DNA of 64,000 nucleotides from Cerrena zonata (Eukaryota > Basidiomycota > Agaricomycetes > Polyporales > Cerrenaceae): the NCBI GenBank assembly GCA_038087015.1, contig JASBNA010000036.1:62001-126000 (forward strand), given 5' to 3'. The notes under the pieces are model-generated. The model had not been told where the DNA came from. It saw only the letters and a program-made list of their open reading frames with translations, and ran no database searches. The translations under genes and the position numbers were made by a program. Shown piece after piece: positions 1-13,264 of the stretch (the stretch's first letter is position 1; every line of letters begins with the position of its first letter).

Positions 1-410
1 TAGTGGCTGGTCAAACCGATACGGAGAACATATTCGAAGTATGTGCTGCATTTTACTTGGAGTAACCCTATACCAGGTTCCTGCCACTAACGTGGCCTGT
101 GAGTTGGTCGCATTCGATGTTCATTGGTTCCTCAAAGTGTTCCCGTATTTCATCTCCCAACACAGGGCTATATCTGCGACATGTTTATCAATCTTTACAG
201 GAATTCCGCCCAATGGTCAAAGTAACTTGCATCAAGAGCTTCTGATATTAGCAAGGTACCCTTTATGATGTTCTTCATTGCGCTTCTATCAGAAATAGAT
301 ATTCTATTAGGTTTTATAGCACTTCTGATTTCGGATGCAATAGTGCCTTCAAAAGTTACCTTAAAGAGAGCTCATTAGAGATCATTTTTGGGGAGTTAGA
401 TCGACTCCGA

Positions 411-1916
411 TTGAAGCTTCTTACCCCGGCCTTCTTGTCACTGCAAGATCCAGGACTGAAGATGATCATCATTCCCAAACTTGTTAGAGTTCGATTAACA
501 GACCGGTATGCCAATTCAATTACCAATCATATGCAGGAGTCCGTAGGTGATTTGTATCGCTATGCTCTACAACCGGTACCGACGCTGACATTAAGTTACG
601 TATCAGCGGGATTAGAGACTTCGTAAACACAATCCACTTCGAACAGCCTTCTGCGATCCACCAAGCGGTCGGAGTCCACATAATGGCTTTCCTAAATACT
701 AACTCAATCACGGACGAAAATAACTCCATATTTTCTTCACGAGCCAATACAACAAAGCGGCGGATCTATGCAACTCCTACAGGCTCTTATCAACGCTGAG
801 GTCCTACACAAGATACGTCCGGCAGACACCTCAATCACAACGAGGCGCGGTTGTTCAGTACATGATACACGAACTACTTGACATAGCGGTACGCTTGGAC
901 GGGGAGAATTCTATGGAAAAAGAATACCAGCTACTGCGGATACTACCCTATTTTCGATTTACAGCCCACATTGCCTCCTGAGACGAAAACACGAGAAAAA
1001 TGTTCGTTAACAACAGGATACTGGATATCCCCATCGGTTTATATGGTTACATCAGCAACGCAGCACTATCTAAGGACATACTACGAACCCATTATCTTAT
1101 CTTTTTCGGCGTTCTGTCACATTGTTATCCTTTAACGTTGAGGATGATCAACACAATCCCTGCTACCATGTTCTAGATGATATTGACTATAGGCGTATTC
1201 AGTACACGTGTGTCTACGTCAAGGACCTGGGCCGGGATGATCTAAGTGGTATTATTTGTCCCATCATTCCACCGTCAGACATCCAGCCACTGATCCATCC
1301 GCCGTCGGAGAACTTCTTATTGACGAAATCATAGGATAGCATAATGAGGCTTATTAGGTAGGACAATACCTTCCGCCCTTCAGGGTTTCTCGTTGGTGAC
1401 AGATCCGATACAGAAAAAACCGTGTTTTTATACAAATAAAGATGACTGCGTGCGAGGAGATCTTCAAATTCTTTTGCCCTGGCTCCACAGGAATCCTGGT
1501 GGCCCATCATGAACTATACGCTCAATGGGGATCATTATGCACGTTTCACTAATTGTCCGTTCTTCCATACATTGCTGCTATTTTTGCACTGAAACGTTAC
1601 ATTTAGGGTCCACATACAGCCCACGGTACAGAGAAGTCTTTAATTATTGAACGCGGCGGCTACACTTTATGGGTATGAAGTCACCAACCCTATGGATAGT
1701 CTGCTTCTATTTCTCTCCATGGTTTGCTCTCGCTTGAAATACTATACAAACCTTCTACACGCGAGCGGCATACTGGAGCTTATACAGAACATGACAGATG
1801 GCTCGTTCGACTTCTGTGGACCGCCTGGTAATGACAGACAGAGTAGAATGTTGAAGGACTACGCAGGGCTCGGCAAGTATATTTCTATCATTGCACATCA
1901 CCCCGATGGCTATTAA
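411..1916 (+). pseudogene. Decayed ARM/HEAT-like family gene
   Basis: Coding-like stretches run in one direction but change frame repeatedly: about 594-788, 730-982, 983-1173 and 1662-1913. Stops and frame changes between them do not resolve into clean GT-AG introns. The last stretch contains EVTNPMD followed by a leucine-rich helix-like segment. It aligns well with EVTNPID in the gene at 61.1-63.5 kb and with the HPVDRF region at the C-terminus of the 9.6-13.1 kb gene, so this is probably a third, dead member of that family. The middle part (near 983-1160) has helix-rich, Leu/Ile-rich sequence typical of armadillo-like repeats. Function is unknown. The 5' end may lie outside the window. A heavily spliced live gene is possible but less likely. 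Confidence 0.5.
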
Positions 1917-3527
1917 CAACATAATGACATGGGGGTGCCAGTGAACCTAGGGCCCTTGGTTGGAGCAAAATCTGCGACCAAACAAATTTCGTCCATTTTC
2001 TGAACAGCATTGTTGATTTATTTTCCTGGTACACGAGACTGAGATAGCATGCATATGAATACCAAATTCATGTTCATGCCACGACTCGTGGCGATAGCAC
2101 TTAGACTGTACTTACCGAGAGATCGCCGGTTGTCTATTGCCTACCACATAATTCAGGGCATGGCAAGACACGACACTGATTCCCGAGTTCACCTACCTCC
2201 TGTTTACTTTTAGCTGAGATAAATACGCTCTAATGTATTAATTTTGAGGCCAACGCTTCGCGAGCACCTCCACCGTTCTGGACTAGCATCACAACCGTCT
2301 TCATTGTGACAAATCTCCAGCATGAATGATAATCGATAATATTTCCACGTTTGAATATATATAAAGAGAACATTCCTCCTCGTCCTTCCTCTTCATTTTC
2401 GCATGCTCTCTTCGCTCGTCTCCTGTTCATTACCTATCGGTTTAGTTTGTAACAACCAGTGTACCATATCTCATATACTAGATATCTATATCTTATACAG
2501 GAGCCATCGATTGCACAAGACGATAATTTCGAAATCAAGTACCCATGATCAGGTATTCCTGAAGACCCGGAGCAGTTTCTCGAAAGACTCCTCTTCGAAG
2601 ATTGCTGTTCTGTAGTGTAGTGTGATCACACACACTACCTTCGCCATATGTGAACAACCCGATGAAGAATATTGCAAAATAATATTGTGAATAGTTAAAC
2701 GATTACCCCGAAAAACAGACTATAATCTACGCGAGCCCAGTCCAGAGAGCCTACGAAGAGTTCCCAGAGAAAAATGGAAAGCAGAATACCCAAATCGAAA
2801 AAACAGAGCCAGTACAGTATAGCGAGAGGGTCCATCTGATATCGACGTGATCACTGTAACAGAGTGGTAATACATGAGAGTCCATGAGATGAGATGGGAA
2901 AATTGATACATGGGGTTGCATGGTATATCGTGTCTCGTGCCATGATAGATAATTTGAAGATCGGATTCCGAGTTTGATTTGGACGGAGGCGAATATTAAT
3001 GATCATGGGATTTCTTTGTTCTCGAGCATCGTGATCAATGTTGGGGTAGAGAGCAGAGCGAGGGTGGAAGTGAGTCGGTTTGGGAAGGAAAGGACGCGGG
3101 AACAACGTCATAGATATAAGGAGATGTGGGAGTCCGCGGCAGATGGAATAATGGCGTGTGTCCATCTAATCTGTTCCGCTAGCGGAGGGCACGAGGACCA
3201 AGGCTCCCTCGGATGTGGAGAGAGTGGTGTCCGTGTCCGACTCCGCAGCGTGCATCCCGGGAAAACGGATATCGGGATACGTCCTCGAACCAGAGGGGCA
3301 ACGTAGGAGTGCGTAAAAGTAAATTCGCACCCCGACCGTTGGGCGTAAAATAGTCCCAATAACGTTTAGACAGGTAAATGAAACGCGTTCTCCGCACATA
3401 TCGCAAAGGGGAAATATGATTGAATTATGGATGGTTCCAGACTCCAGGCTCCACTGTTTTGATGCTCCACCTACACCGTCACATCACCAAGCGACCCTAA
3501 TCGACCACGAGCGAGTGTCAGAAAAAA
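1917..3527. other. No gene recognised
   Basis: Only short unsupported open frames occur here, overlapping on both strands and lacking splice-consistent extensions. I see no tRNA and no clear repeat. Confidence 0.5.
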
Positions 3528-4168
3528 TTACCGCATTCTGGGTACGGGGGCGGTAGCAGACCTTCGGATGTCTGGTCGCTGACCAGGAGCAAGGCGCCAT
3601 TGTTTCTCCCAGTCCTGGAGAGCACGAACGAAACCCGAGTTGGGCTTGACGCAGGCCCGTTTACGTTTAACGAGGTCGAAAGCGGAGTCGAAAGACATGT
3701 TGTGAGTGTAGATGAGGTAGGCGATGACTACTGCTGCAGAACGTGATACGCCCTGTAGAGTGCACTCGGTCAGTGTGTGATAGTACGTAAATATATGCGA
3801 GAACGTACTTGTTGGCAATGGACGAGGACGTTCGCGCCTTTTCGGAGTTTCTCGTCTATCCATCTTACGGTACTCTCCAAATGGGGTTTGATATCGGCAG
3901 AGGTGCTATCCATAATATCGAGCCTGTAACAGTCGAGCTTGACACCCTGTTTCGCATGCGCATCAACAGAGGGTAGCCAAGGTGCGTCCAAGACTTGGAC
4001 GAGGGAGTTGATGCCATTAGACATGAGGAGGTCAGGATCGAGGATGGCAGAGAAGGAGCCGAGGAAGAGTGCGCCGGTACGATTAGATGCAGAAGGCGGG
4101 ATGATTTGGTGCATGGGTGTGCACATTGCTTGCATGACCTCGGGAGGCAAGTTGTCGAAGCGAATCAT
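3528..4168 (-). CDS. Dual-specificity protein phosphatase
   Basis: Two exons (4168-3809 and 3752-3528) separated by a 56 bp GTACGT...CTACAG intron give a 194-residue protein. The splice falls inside the active-site loop and joins VHCQQ to GVSRSAA, producing the cysteine phosphatase signature HCX5RS. That makes it a DSP/VH1-like phosphatase expected to dephosphorylate Ser/Thr and Tyr phosphates through the cysteine nucleophile. The upstream part carries the usual GALFLGS strand and a conserved acidic stretch (LDIMDSTSADI) that would supply the general acid. No membrane segment or other domain is seen, so it is a compact cytosolic or nuclear enzyme. A TATA-like box lies about 95 bp upstream of the ATG. 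Substrate unknown. Confidence 0.9.
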
Positions 4169-4260
4169 GGTGAATGGATTAGATTTCGAGGTGGTGGGAG
4201 GTGTGAGTTGCTTGTGTTCTGCTGGCGGAGGATGGGGAAAGAGAGGGGGCGAGGAGTGGT

Positions 4261-4270
4261 GTTATATAAC
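4261..4270 (-). promoter_or_regulatory. TATA-like box of the phosphatase gene
   Basis: The palindromic GTTATATAAC lies 93-102 bp upstream of the phosphatase ATG. Other genes in this window have similar TATA elements about 50-100 bp before their start codons. Confidence 0.45.
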
Positions 4271-6639
4271 AAGGCGAGAGAGGGTCGGGTAACGAAAAGC
4301 AAACAGCATGCTCGGAGCGGAATCGCGGACATGGAAAGTGGAGTAAGAGAGAGAGAGCCATCCCGTTCCTTGGCACTGGCCTCGTTATTATCAAAAAAGA
4401 TAGCCATCAACACAGTCCAGACTGTACCACTGACAAAGCAATCGTCCATACATGGCAGTTCTCTTGCCTTTTCGAGCAGTCCTCCGTGCCATCTTGTCAG
4501 GCTGTTCGCCATCCTAGCTCTCTAACACCATCCCAAGTCCAATCCGCGCGTGTCCAATCTAGATGTCCTCGACCTGTCCAGTCGCGGTACTTTGTAGGCA
4601 TACCTTCGGCACCTCGCTTTCCAACCGCTTTCTATTGGCTACGCCGTTCCTCCAATCGCATTCATCCCTCCATCCTTCCTCGGGTCAGTCGTGGCCTACA
4701 TATTCATACACACCCGTTCTCTACAAATGAAAAGGCACCGCAATCCCTTTCCCATCGATCCCAGCTCTCGTTCCTGCTGATCTCCCAACTTGGGTTCTAT
4801 TTCCATCCTCTTCCGCCTGACAATCTATCCCGGCGTTTCTTTTCCTCATGCACCACCACCCCTTCTCACCGGCCCTCTCTTCGATCCTAAAAAAGAGTCA
4901 CCAGGACAGGATCCTCTCCTATCTTCAGCCACCCTCTCCGTAATCTCCGTCGTAACTCACCCCTCCTTTGCTAACGTTCAAGTTCCGATTCCCTCCCTCT
5001 TCTCATTTGTCTTTATATTCGTCTTTTTCGGATATATTCTGCTCAAGCTCCGTCTGCCAACCGATCTAGGTCTCTACATTATACCGACGTCCCCACCGAG
5101 ATCACCATACCGAACCTTGAGTACGGTGTAGATCTACCAAGATGAATAATCGTATTCACCAATTCATGCACTCCATCATTTCCAGCCACCTCTTCTAACC
5201 TCCGTCTGACTAAAAGCCGTAAGAATCTTAGTAAGATGCCATTCCGGTCAGAAACGCCAACCATCCATCTTGCAAGCTCACATACTAGTACGATACTGCT
5301 GTCATTATTATGATGGCCGAAGGCCCGACGCTCGGAACAGACTTCTCGTTGGATTGCTCCTATCATCTTGGAATCTTCCCAACTGAACACCAAAGCGGAG
5401 TTCGGATTTTGCCACCGGCGACGATCGTGTTTAGTTGTACAGAATACATATAAAGTAGCCGTGATACGGCGGGGGTCGAGCGTTGGTCTTATAAATTGTG
5501 TAGAAATTGTGCTGAATGCGGTAAAGATATATCTTGAAAATGGATAGCTTGGTCACCTAACTATATTAACACGGCAGGGATTTTGCTCTGCGATGAGTGT
5601 CTTAATTCTTTCAACATCTACATACGCGTGGATACATGCTCCGAGGATCTTGACTGAACAGTATAAGTATTTGAGATCAAAATCCCCGATAAAAATGTAA
5701 ATTTATGTCCACACACATTCAATTCCAACAAGTGCGGATTCTGGTCCTCATATGCAGCCATATGCTCGCAATTACAGCCCTGCGGCACCCATCTCAGGCT
5801 TCATCTAATCGGATGAGATACACTGCGGTGCGCACGAGAGAGGTTGAACGGAACGAGATCACTCACCCGAATATGTCTGTCCTCGAGACCACCACGAGGC
5901 ATCCCGAATGAACGGAACGTAACCTTAAACCCCCCGAATCCCACATAAACGGATCCACAGATAGAATATATCGATAGGTCAGGATCCACCTAGACTGGAA
6001 CGTTGCGCTCAGAACACTCAAAGAAGACACACCGAGGGAAACGGAGGACTTGCACGTTGCCCTCTAGGAGCGACCCTCTTTATGTCTATCACTCGTAGAA
6101 TGTATCTCTCTATCCCTCTCGAGTTCGAAAGAATACTGCGGGGATTATCATCTGCTACACCTCGGGACCTTCACGTGCGATCATACGAATATCACGTTCA
6201 GCAGTCTAGTTGAAAATGGTGAAATTTAATATAAAATAAGCTCGAGATAGACGAACAAGATATACCCTCAATCGAAGGTCAGCAGTGCGAATTGGTTACC
6301 AACCGGATTGACAGCTTGACCTGACAGTTGTGGTGTAGAGGTCCAATCGAATGGAAGGTCTAATAATCATGTGCATGGCTGCAAGGCTTTGCACGAGTTA
6401 AAGAGATACAACCCTAAGCGGCATTTCAGACACATGGAATTGAGCGGGAGAAGAAAACGAGGCAGAGTAGTACAAAGTTTATATAATGACCATTTTACGT
6501 CTCTTGCGCTTGACGCCACAAACGAGGTCAGAACGGGTGATAAACGTTGGAACGGAACTTGAGAACACAGGACGATCGTTTATCTGAATCAGGCGTCCTC
6601 GAGACCTACACGATGTTTAAGATTCAGTACTTCGAACAT
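4271..6639. other. Gene-poor interval
   Basis: The stretch 4400-5100 is pyrimidine-rich on the + strand, which keeps frames open without looking coding. A minus-strand frame at 5393-5079 encodes a leucine-rich helical stretch (VCELARWMVG, then LRLLVRRRLEEVAG) that resembles an armadillo-type repeat. It may be a remnant of another ARM-like gene, but I could not extend it by splicing. Nothing else is supported. Confidence 0.35.
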
Positions 6640-9260
6640 AGAACAGGTAGAAATGGTCGTGCAAGAGAAGGAAACAATCCGCGGCCGATAGATACGAGGA
6701 GAACTCACAAACCTTCTAACATAGCCTCAAACATCCTTTCTAGAGTAGAGTACCGATATCAATCGCAGTTTTGCTATTTTAGAATCCCTAGAACAAACCC
6801 AGATGTCGACAAGGCCGATCTCGTCAAACGCCACACTTTCCAAACAGAAGTTCGTAACCATATAGAGAGTTGGTTCAAACAGGTTTGTCAAGCATATGCC
6901 ATTGACTTGGGCAAGATAGCAAGACTATGGCATTTGTCCGTACGAACCGTAGCTAATCCCATAGAGCGATCTTTGATTGGACACCGGAATGAAGAGAGGG
7001 AAGGTCGGGACGAAAGAAGCATCCCCAAGCGTCTGGGTAGAGATAGCGATTGTCTTCTCCACCACGATTTGTGAAATGTCACAAAATACAAGTTCCGAAT
7101 GAGAAGAGTCATTCAAAGAGAGGGCAGGGGAGGAAGAAGAGGTCCGATCGTGATTTGGGCTCCAAACAGAATGCAAAGCACCAGCAACGTTTCAAGAAGG
7201 ATTACCACATTGAGCGTAAGACGATCTGGAATGAGAAGAACGAGGTGTTCGGCCATCATGGTCTTTAGGATAAGATGAAGGGCTTCTCAGGGGCGCTGTG
7301 ATATGGAAAGTCTAAGCGGAATCACGCAGCTCGGTCTGTTTAGAGTTGGACGGGTCGGATGGGGAAATAATCAGGAGATCGAGCCGAAAGTAGTGGAGGA
7401 TCGGGGCGAGGTTAAATTAGGCATGTGAGCTGAAAGTCAATGCCAAGGTAGTCAGTGCGTTTGAGAACATAGACGGCGGTCGGTTGCAGAGGTCTTCAAG
7501 GAGGTGATGCTTGAATAACATGGTGTAGGGACGGGTTAAAGCAATGATCAGACCAAAAATGGCCTTCGTCTTCGTTCCAGGCCTTGCGAATTCAAGAAGC
7601 ATGAATTACAATTTGGACGTCGTAAAGGTGTCATGGCCAAGGTCGAACGAGACCTAGACAAAATATGAAGGAAGGCTTATAATGAAGGCACAGAACACCT
7701 GGAGACGGCGTAGACTAGATCCTCATTCGGTGGAGAAGGTTGGTAGCAAGTAAGGTTCATTGCCACTAGCACGGCCAGACAACTTGAGACGTGCGCGTGA
7801 TGTGTCGAAGAAGGGGATCTTGGAAGTGAATGCAAGGCAACTTTATCGATACTAGATAATAGCTGCGAGATCGAATCGCTTCTGCTTCGATGTAAACCTA
7901 AAGAGAACGTCGAATTGAATTACGTACCAATTCTATTTGTACAGTCTCTCTTCACTTCATAGTGCCCTGATCCCTGCCTTTGTCTCAACTCGTATGGACC
8001 CTATGCGCCCTTCCTGTGCCCCACGACGCGGGATACCTCGACATCTAATGCCTCCCACTTGGTTAAAGTCAACCAATATCGTCTTGCCTCCTCGATACAA
8101 CGTTGTGTAATCGCAGGCCACCCAAAAAGAGAGTTTTGGTTGTACGGCAGTTTGTCTGCTTCGGTCTTGAGAAAGATTTTGTATCAGGTCGATTGTGAAT
8201 GTAGTCCTTGACGACCAGGTACATTCTGCAAACGAGAGGCGTGAAGAAATGTAGCTTGGGAACAAGGCCACGCTCTGTGAGTAGCTTGTGATTGTGTGCG
8301 TTAACGTGGTATTTCATTCCAAACTTGACAACGACATCAATGTCAACCACAGGTACGCCAACAACTATTTTCGCAAGATACCTGTATTCCGCCGTGATGC
8401 ATCAAGAGCATCAGGACGTCCCGGACAATAGCAAATTCTTCAGCAAGCAGCCGTTTATCGAGATCGGGATAGATGCCGGACAGTGAGAGCAAGCTTCTCA
8501 TTGTCCGTCTTGAGTGTGCTGTAGTAATCAATAAGTCTAGCTAACGCTGTAGACACTGCCATGAAGATACAGCAGACATGCAGAACAGTATCCGACTGCC
8601 AGGCATCAAGATACAGATCTTCGGAAAACAGTTTGTCGACGTATACACCATCGGTGTAGATTCCAATAGAGATCTCCAGTTGAGTGCCCATATTTTCAAC
8701 GAGAATGAAGAATAGCTGGAACACTTGATTACCGACGAATACTACAGGCTATGTGAGCACATTTGAATTGCCTAAGCACGTTTTAGTGAGCATTATTCGT
8801 TTGAGATAACGTGGAAGTGAGTGTCGGATGTCGATCCCATCACGCAACGTACATACCTTGATGAAGATACCTTGGAGGGAGTTATGTCTAACCCTTTTTT
8901 CTCCCTGAAGTAACAGGTTGGGAGGGCGACGAAGGAAGTAGTCTCGATAAGTAGTTTGCATTGTGCTTTCGCCGACATACCGAAAACAAAGCCATGCCAA
9001 GATACATTCGCAATAATCCTTTGAGTCCTGGGTGAATACACCTCGCCGTACTGTTGAACTTGGTGTGAAGGTAGAAGGCCAGAGTAAGCAGCCTACTTGA
9101 AGGCTAGCCAGGATGTATCTCAGGCGCTTTTAAGTGTATTTGTGTAAGTTAAATGAGTAAATAATATTAAATAAATATTCATGGGTGCTTACGGGTGACG
9201 GATTTTGTTTTCAATGTAAGTAACTCTTCGACTTCTGCCTTCTTCGGAGAGTCAACGGTT
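6640..9260. repeat. Segmental duplication, copy 1
   Basis: This interval matches 18172-21340 in the same orientation over most of its length. Anchor matches include 6716-6850 with 18176-18310, 7051-7120 with 18495-18550, 7425-7500 with 18815-18890, 7550-7670 with 18937-19050, 7840-7890 with 19210-19260, 8025-8085 with 19505-19565 and 8505-8570 with 20062-20130. Similarity is high but broken by indels, and copy 2 is longer. It carries a dead crinkler-like kinase on the minus strand. Confidence 0.75.
7957..9245 (-). pseudogene. Crinkler-like kinase-fold pseudogene, copy 1
   Basis: Read on the minus strand, fragments match copy 2 at 19410-21431. An N-terminal piece near 8960-8890 has YFLRRPPN (copy 2 has YLPRRPPN). 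A kinase N-lobe piece at 8350-8180 reads VVKFGMKYHVNAH then LVPKLHFF. These are followed by frame breaks where copy 2 has VMEYID and the DLRL catalytic-loop equivalent. The pattern (VVKF lysine strand, AHK..L...GLVPKLHFF, MVVMEYID) is that of kinase-like domains found in basidiomycete crinkler (CRN) proteins and related effector-type kinases. Frameshifts and lost splice sites make a functional product unlikely. Confidence 0.55.
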
Positions 9261-9645
9261 GGATGTTCGACAAGTCATCTTATTTATGGTAAATAAACAC
9301 TGTCCTGCTAGCAGTCTATGAATATCCGTGCCTATTCTGGGGAGCTCCGATTTGAATCACTATCTAGTCGAAAACTGCTTTACTGGTAACCAGCACTTAC
9401 TATTTGACGACTGTATCGGAGGGGCTATGACCTAGGCTATACTTGCGGCGGACTTTCCCCTTCATTGATTGTGTAGAAGACCTTGACGCTGAGTGTGAAA
9501 CTAAGCGGTATGCAGGCTGTCCGCACCCTCATTGACGGTACGCTGGTGTTTATGATATTAACTCAGAAGTGGCCTCCTGTACATCTCGTGTTCTGCATCC
9601 TGCTTGGCCCTCTACCCTTCATTCGATCTTCCACTCGTCTACAAC
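9261..9645. other. Intergenic, likely promoter of the 9.6 kb gene
   Basis: No coding signal was seen. The interval separates the right end of duplication copy 1 from the next ATG. No convincing TATA box was found. Confidence 0.35.
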
Positions 9646-12600
9646 ATGGAAATAGGTGAAGCACTCAAACGAGTAGATAGCGATGCTGCTTCTATTGCCC
9701 TCCGGGAAACCATTTGTGGGGTAGGACTCCGTTCAAACAAGACTATCATGCGATTCCGACGCGCTGTCAAGCAAGTGACAGAAACAACGAAGACCCAAAC
9801 TAGGTTCCGGGAGATTGAGTCTGTCTTAGAAGACCAATACTCCTTCATCCCTCGAGAGGTTTTTCAAGACTTGCTCGAGCTCCAAAGGTGAGATGTTTTT
9901 ATGCATAACGTAGTCGGGCATCAGCTGACGCACTTACTTGGTTTAGAGTGGAACTGTACCCAGACGGAGTCCGACAACGAGCATTAGAACTGTTGCTCCT
10001 TGTGATGCAACAGAAACGCCCGACGTACTATTTCGCAGAAGAGCTCGTAACGTTGCCTGCAGCCGAGAGACAACTGTTTCTCCGAGAACTCTATCTCTTC
10101 CAACAGTATGGATGGTTCGTTGTACCCATCTATTGTACTTTTCATGACCACTGATGATCAACATAGGCCGTCGAACGTTACCAAACTAGAATCCAGTCGC
10201 AAGTCTACGGACAGAAGCTCCAGAGTTACAGACCTTATTGAATCTACGGAAGCTTTATCACACACATTCCGCGAGCTACTACGGGAATTGCTCCGAGTAC
10301 GGCCATCTCTGCTGCACGATGTCTTTGACGTATTTCAGTTTATCTCCGTGTTCCTGGGCCAGCCTTCCTCCCAACGTGACAGCAAGAATTCAAACACTAA
10401 TTTGGAACTTGGAACTTCACTATTACAGTTATTTGACCACATGAACTCGGATATCAATAAAGCACGCCTCAATGAGTGGAAGCTTCCCTCTGTACCTCAG
10501 GACATACTTGACTTCGTAATCACTGGTTCGGTTGAGCTGCAACACAGCATCTCCTTATCGATACTTCAGACTCTCCGCCGATGTCTTCTTGAATCGGCTG
10601 ACTCGAAAGATGATATAGCCATCTTTCTAGGATGCAAATCGACCGAGACGTTCCTCTCTGATCGCAATCCAAAGACTAATGGCGTGGACCCTCCCGTGAC
10701 TCCATCATTTCATCGTCGTTGCATCTCAGTGGACTCATCTACCACGACCCCCACATCTCACAGTGAGGCACCCTCCGCTGTTCGAGTACTTCCACCACTG
10801 TGGTTTGCTGCGCATCTAATTCTGCGGAGCCAGTATGCATTCAATGCATTCATGGAAGGAGGAGCGCTTGAAGTCTTTAAACAGCTATGGAATACCATGG
10901 ATGGCTCATACCTTCCGGGGAATTCGTCTAATAATACAACGACCACTGTAGATGACGTTCGTGGTGTGTGTTGCCTGATTGTAGGTGTCATTTCTGCCAG
11001 AAACCCGTTCGAATCTTTGTTCGAGCAATTGCACTCCGGTGACCACAAGTGGTTTTATGCCCTTTTCCGAACATTCGCGTCCCATTTTGAGATGATCAAC
11101 AGCTTTCGGGCACAAATACGCACGGACAACCCCCTGAATGATCGTCAAACAATGTACGACTTGTTATTACGCGATTTGAGGTGAGCTTTTATTGCTTTTC
11201 TCGCGCATACAGCACATCACCAAGACTTATAATCTCTATTCTTCAGTGAAGATCCCGAGCTCGTTGTAGAAGATATTCGGTGGAATGTCCTTTTTATGGA
11301 GCTCCATGACCGCCGCGAAGTGCATTTTGTAAATGCTATGATCCGACTCGACTCGGGTGAACTGGTTCAGAAGACACTCCGACGTATTCTTAACGCAGCG
11401 CAAGTGACAAACACGTAAGCATTATAAGATCCAAATTCGACGTAGCATGCTAATCGATCGACATGTCCAGAATGTCTCTTCCAAAGGCGTTGAAGCTCTC
11501 GAGTCTGGTATGGCTGATGAATGAACTCATTCAGCAGCAACCCGAATCGTTGGTTGGAGTCGTGGATGTCAAGCTTGCAGCGTCTATGTTCGGTTCCATG
11601 AAACAAATACCGACATCTCCCCATGATGCACTCTCTATTTTCCTCCTCCAACATAGACACCAACAACGACAAGCATCGCAGTTTATTGGATATGGTGGCC
11701 ATGAGTTGGGAAAAGACTTGCAATACTTTATACATTATCTGGGCGTGGTTCCTACCGAAGAGCTAAAGGTTGTGGTCACCTATATCGTCGATTCTCTCAT
11801 CTCCGCAGTCCATTCTTCACCTACGGCTACCGATAATCAAATTCTGCTCGAATCGGAGTCTCAAGAAAACACGTCATTGGAGAACGACTTGGTTCCTTTT
11901 CTTCAGCTACTCGAATTCGCCGCTTTCCTTGCGGCTCTTGTCCCAGCATCCGTCCCATTGCTGCTGGAGGCAAATATCATCCACACGACTCTGGAGTTAT
12001 GTGCCAATTCAACTAGACTATTCTCATCCGTCCAGGTTGATGGTTTCACAGGGACGAGCATTATGGCTAAGGATCTTTTGCATATTCAGAGCTTGTTACT
12101 CCTTGGTTCCCTAGCTTCATCATGTATGGATCAAGTTGTTGATGAAGTCAAGAGGGATAGCCACTGGAGCTATTATCCGACTCTATTTGTTGAAGCCGCC
12201 ATCAAGGCGCAACTGTCTCTCGCTTCTCCCTCGATCGGAACCATTCCATCTATACGGAGATTGATTACGAATACGATGGATACGTTCCCCCTTTATTTTC
12301 TTGAGGTGTCAAATGACAGCGATATTTCGTTGTCAACAATGACCAAATCGCTGTCTCTCTTTGGGTGGGAGTTACATCACGGTTCCTGATATTTGCAACG
12401 ACTCACTGCGATGTTCAGGTCCGATTTGGCTTTTACAGGGAAGATGACTGTATCCCGAGAAATAATGAAATTTATCTCGCTGGCGCCTCGACAGAGCTGG
12501 AGTCTAGTTTTCAATCAGAACGTACTCACCCACCCCTCATTACACCACTGCATTCAATTCATTATCCGTGAATTCCTAGGATGTAAAAGGTATGACAATT

Positions 12601-13126
12601 CATGATCGTTCATTTTCCGTCCTAGTTAACTTTCTCATGTAGCGAGGATGAGCTGCAGCTGGGAAAGGAGGACAAAATGTATCTCATTCGTTTATGGCGC
12701 CGTTCTAACGAATATGGATTCCACGAATCACACCCGGTCGACCGTTTTGTTCATCTGGTCTATCATATTGGCAACCGTCTTCAATGGTTCACAACATGGT
12801 ATTCACGGCTTTCCGATATAGGTATTACAGAACTATGCGATCAGCTTACAAACAAGCGATACGACTTGGAAGATATTGCAGAAAGCGGGTCACTTTGGAC
12901 CGGAAATATGACCCATTCGCGAGCTCTCACATTGCGAGAAAGAAGGCGCGACTTCTTTGAGGCAAAATTGGCCCCCTTCTCCAATCGCGCTTCAGCACTG
13001 GCCACAGACCGCGGATACGAAACCAAGACACTTTTCCCGTCGACCGAATATCAACATAACAAGGAAAAAACCAAGCCTCGGTTGGTCTTACATTCTACGA
13101 CTGATGGTGATTCGAAAGGTTCATAG
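9646..13126 (+). CDS. ARM/HEAT-like protein of unknown function, 1043 aa
   Basis: Seven exons (9646-9887, 9947-10105, 10167-11180, 11247-11414, 11471-12364, 12419-12589, 12643-13126) join in one phase to give 1043 residues. The protein is rich in Leu-dense helices and has no signal peptide or obvious catalytic motif, suggesting an alpha-solenoid (ARM/HEAT-like) scaffold. A low-complexity Ser/Thr/Pro linker sits near residues 320-350 (residue numbers approximate). The C-terminal part holds ESHPVDRF, matched by EVTNPID in the paralogue at 61.1-63.5 kb. The segment ending exon 1 (FIPREVFQDLLELQR) matches IPDQFYQDLIELQR there, also directly before an intron, so the family shares exon structure. 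ATG 9646 is the first in frame. Role unknown; all exons are open, so the gene looks intact. Confidence 0.75.
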
Positions 13127-13264
13127 ATCCCTGATCTTCACCTTTTTCTCATTTCTCATCTCTTAACAATACTCCCATGACTATCATAAACCACATAGTC
13201 TTTGTTTCGATAGTGACATTATGTATATACATTGATTGTTTTTGCAGCGGCTTCTGACAGGCAC

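Noticed and set aside
4486..5131. Long plus-strand open frames of 113-134 codons
   Set aside because: Pyrimidine-rich sequence keeps frames open. The predicted proteins are Ser/Pro/Arg-rich without any domain, and no splice sites extend them.
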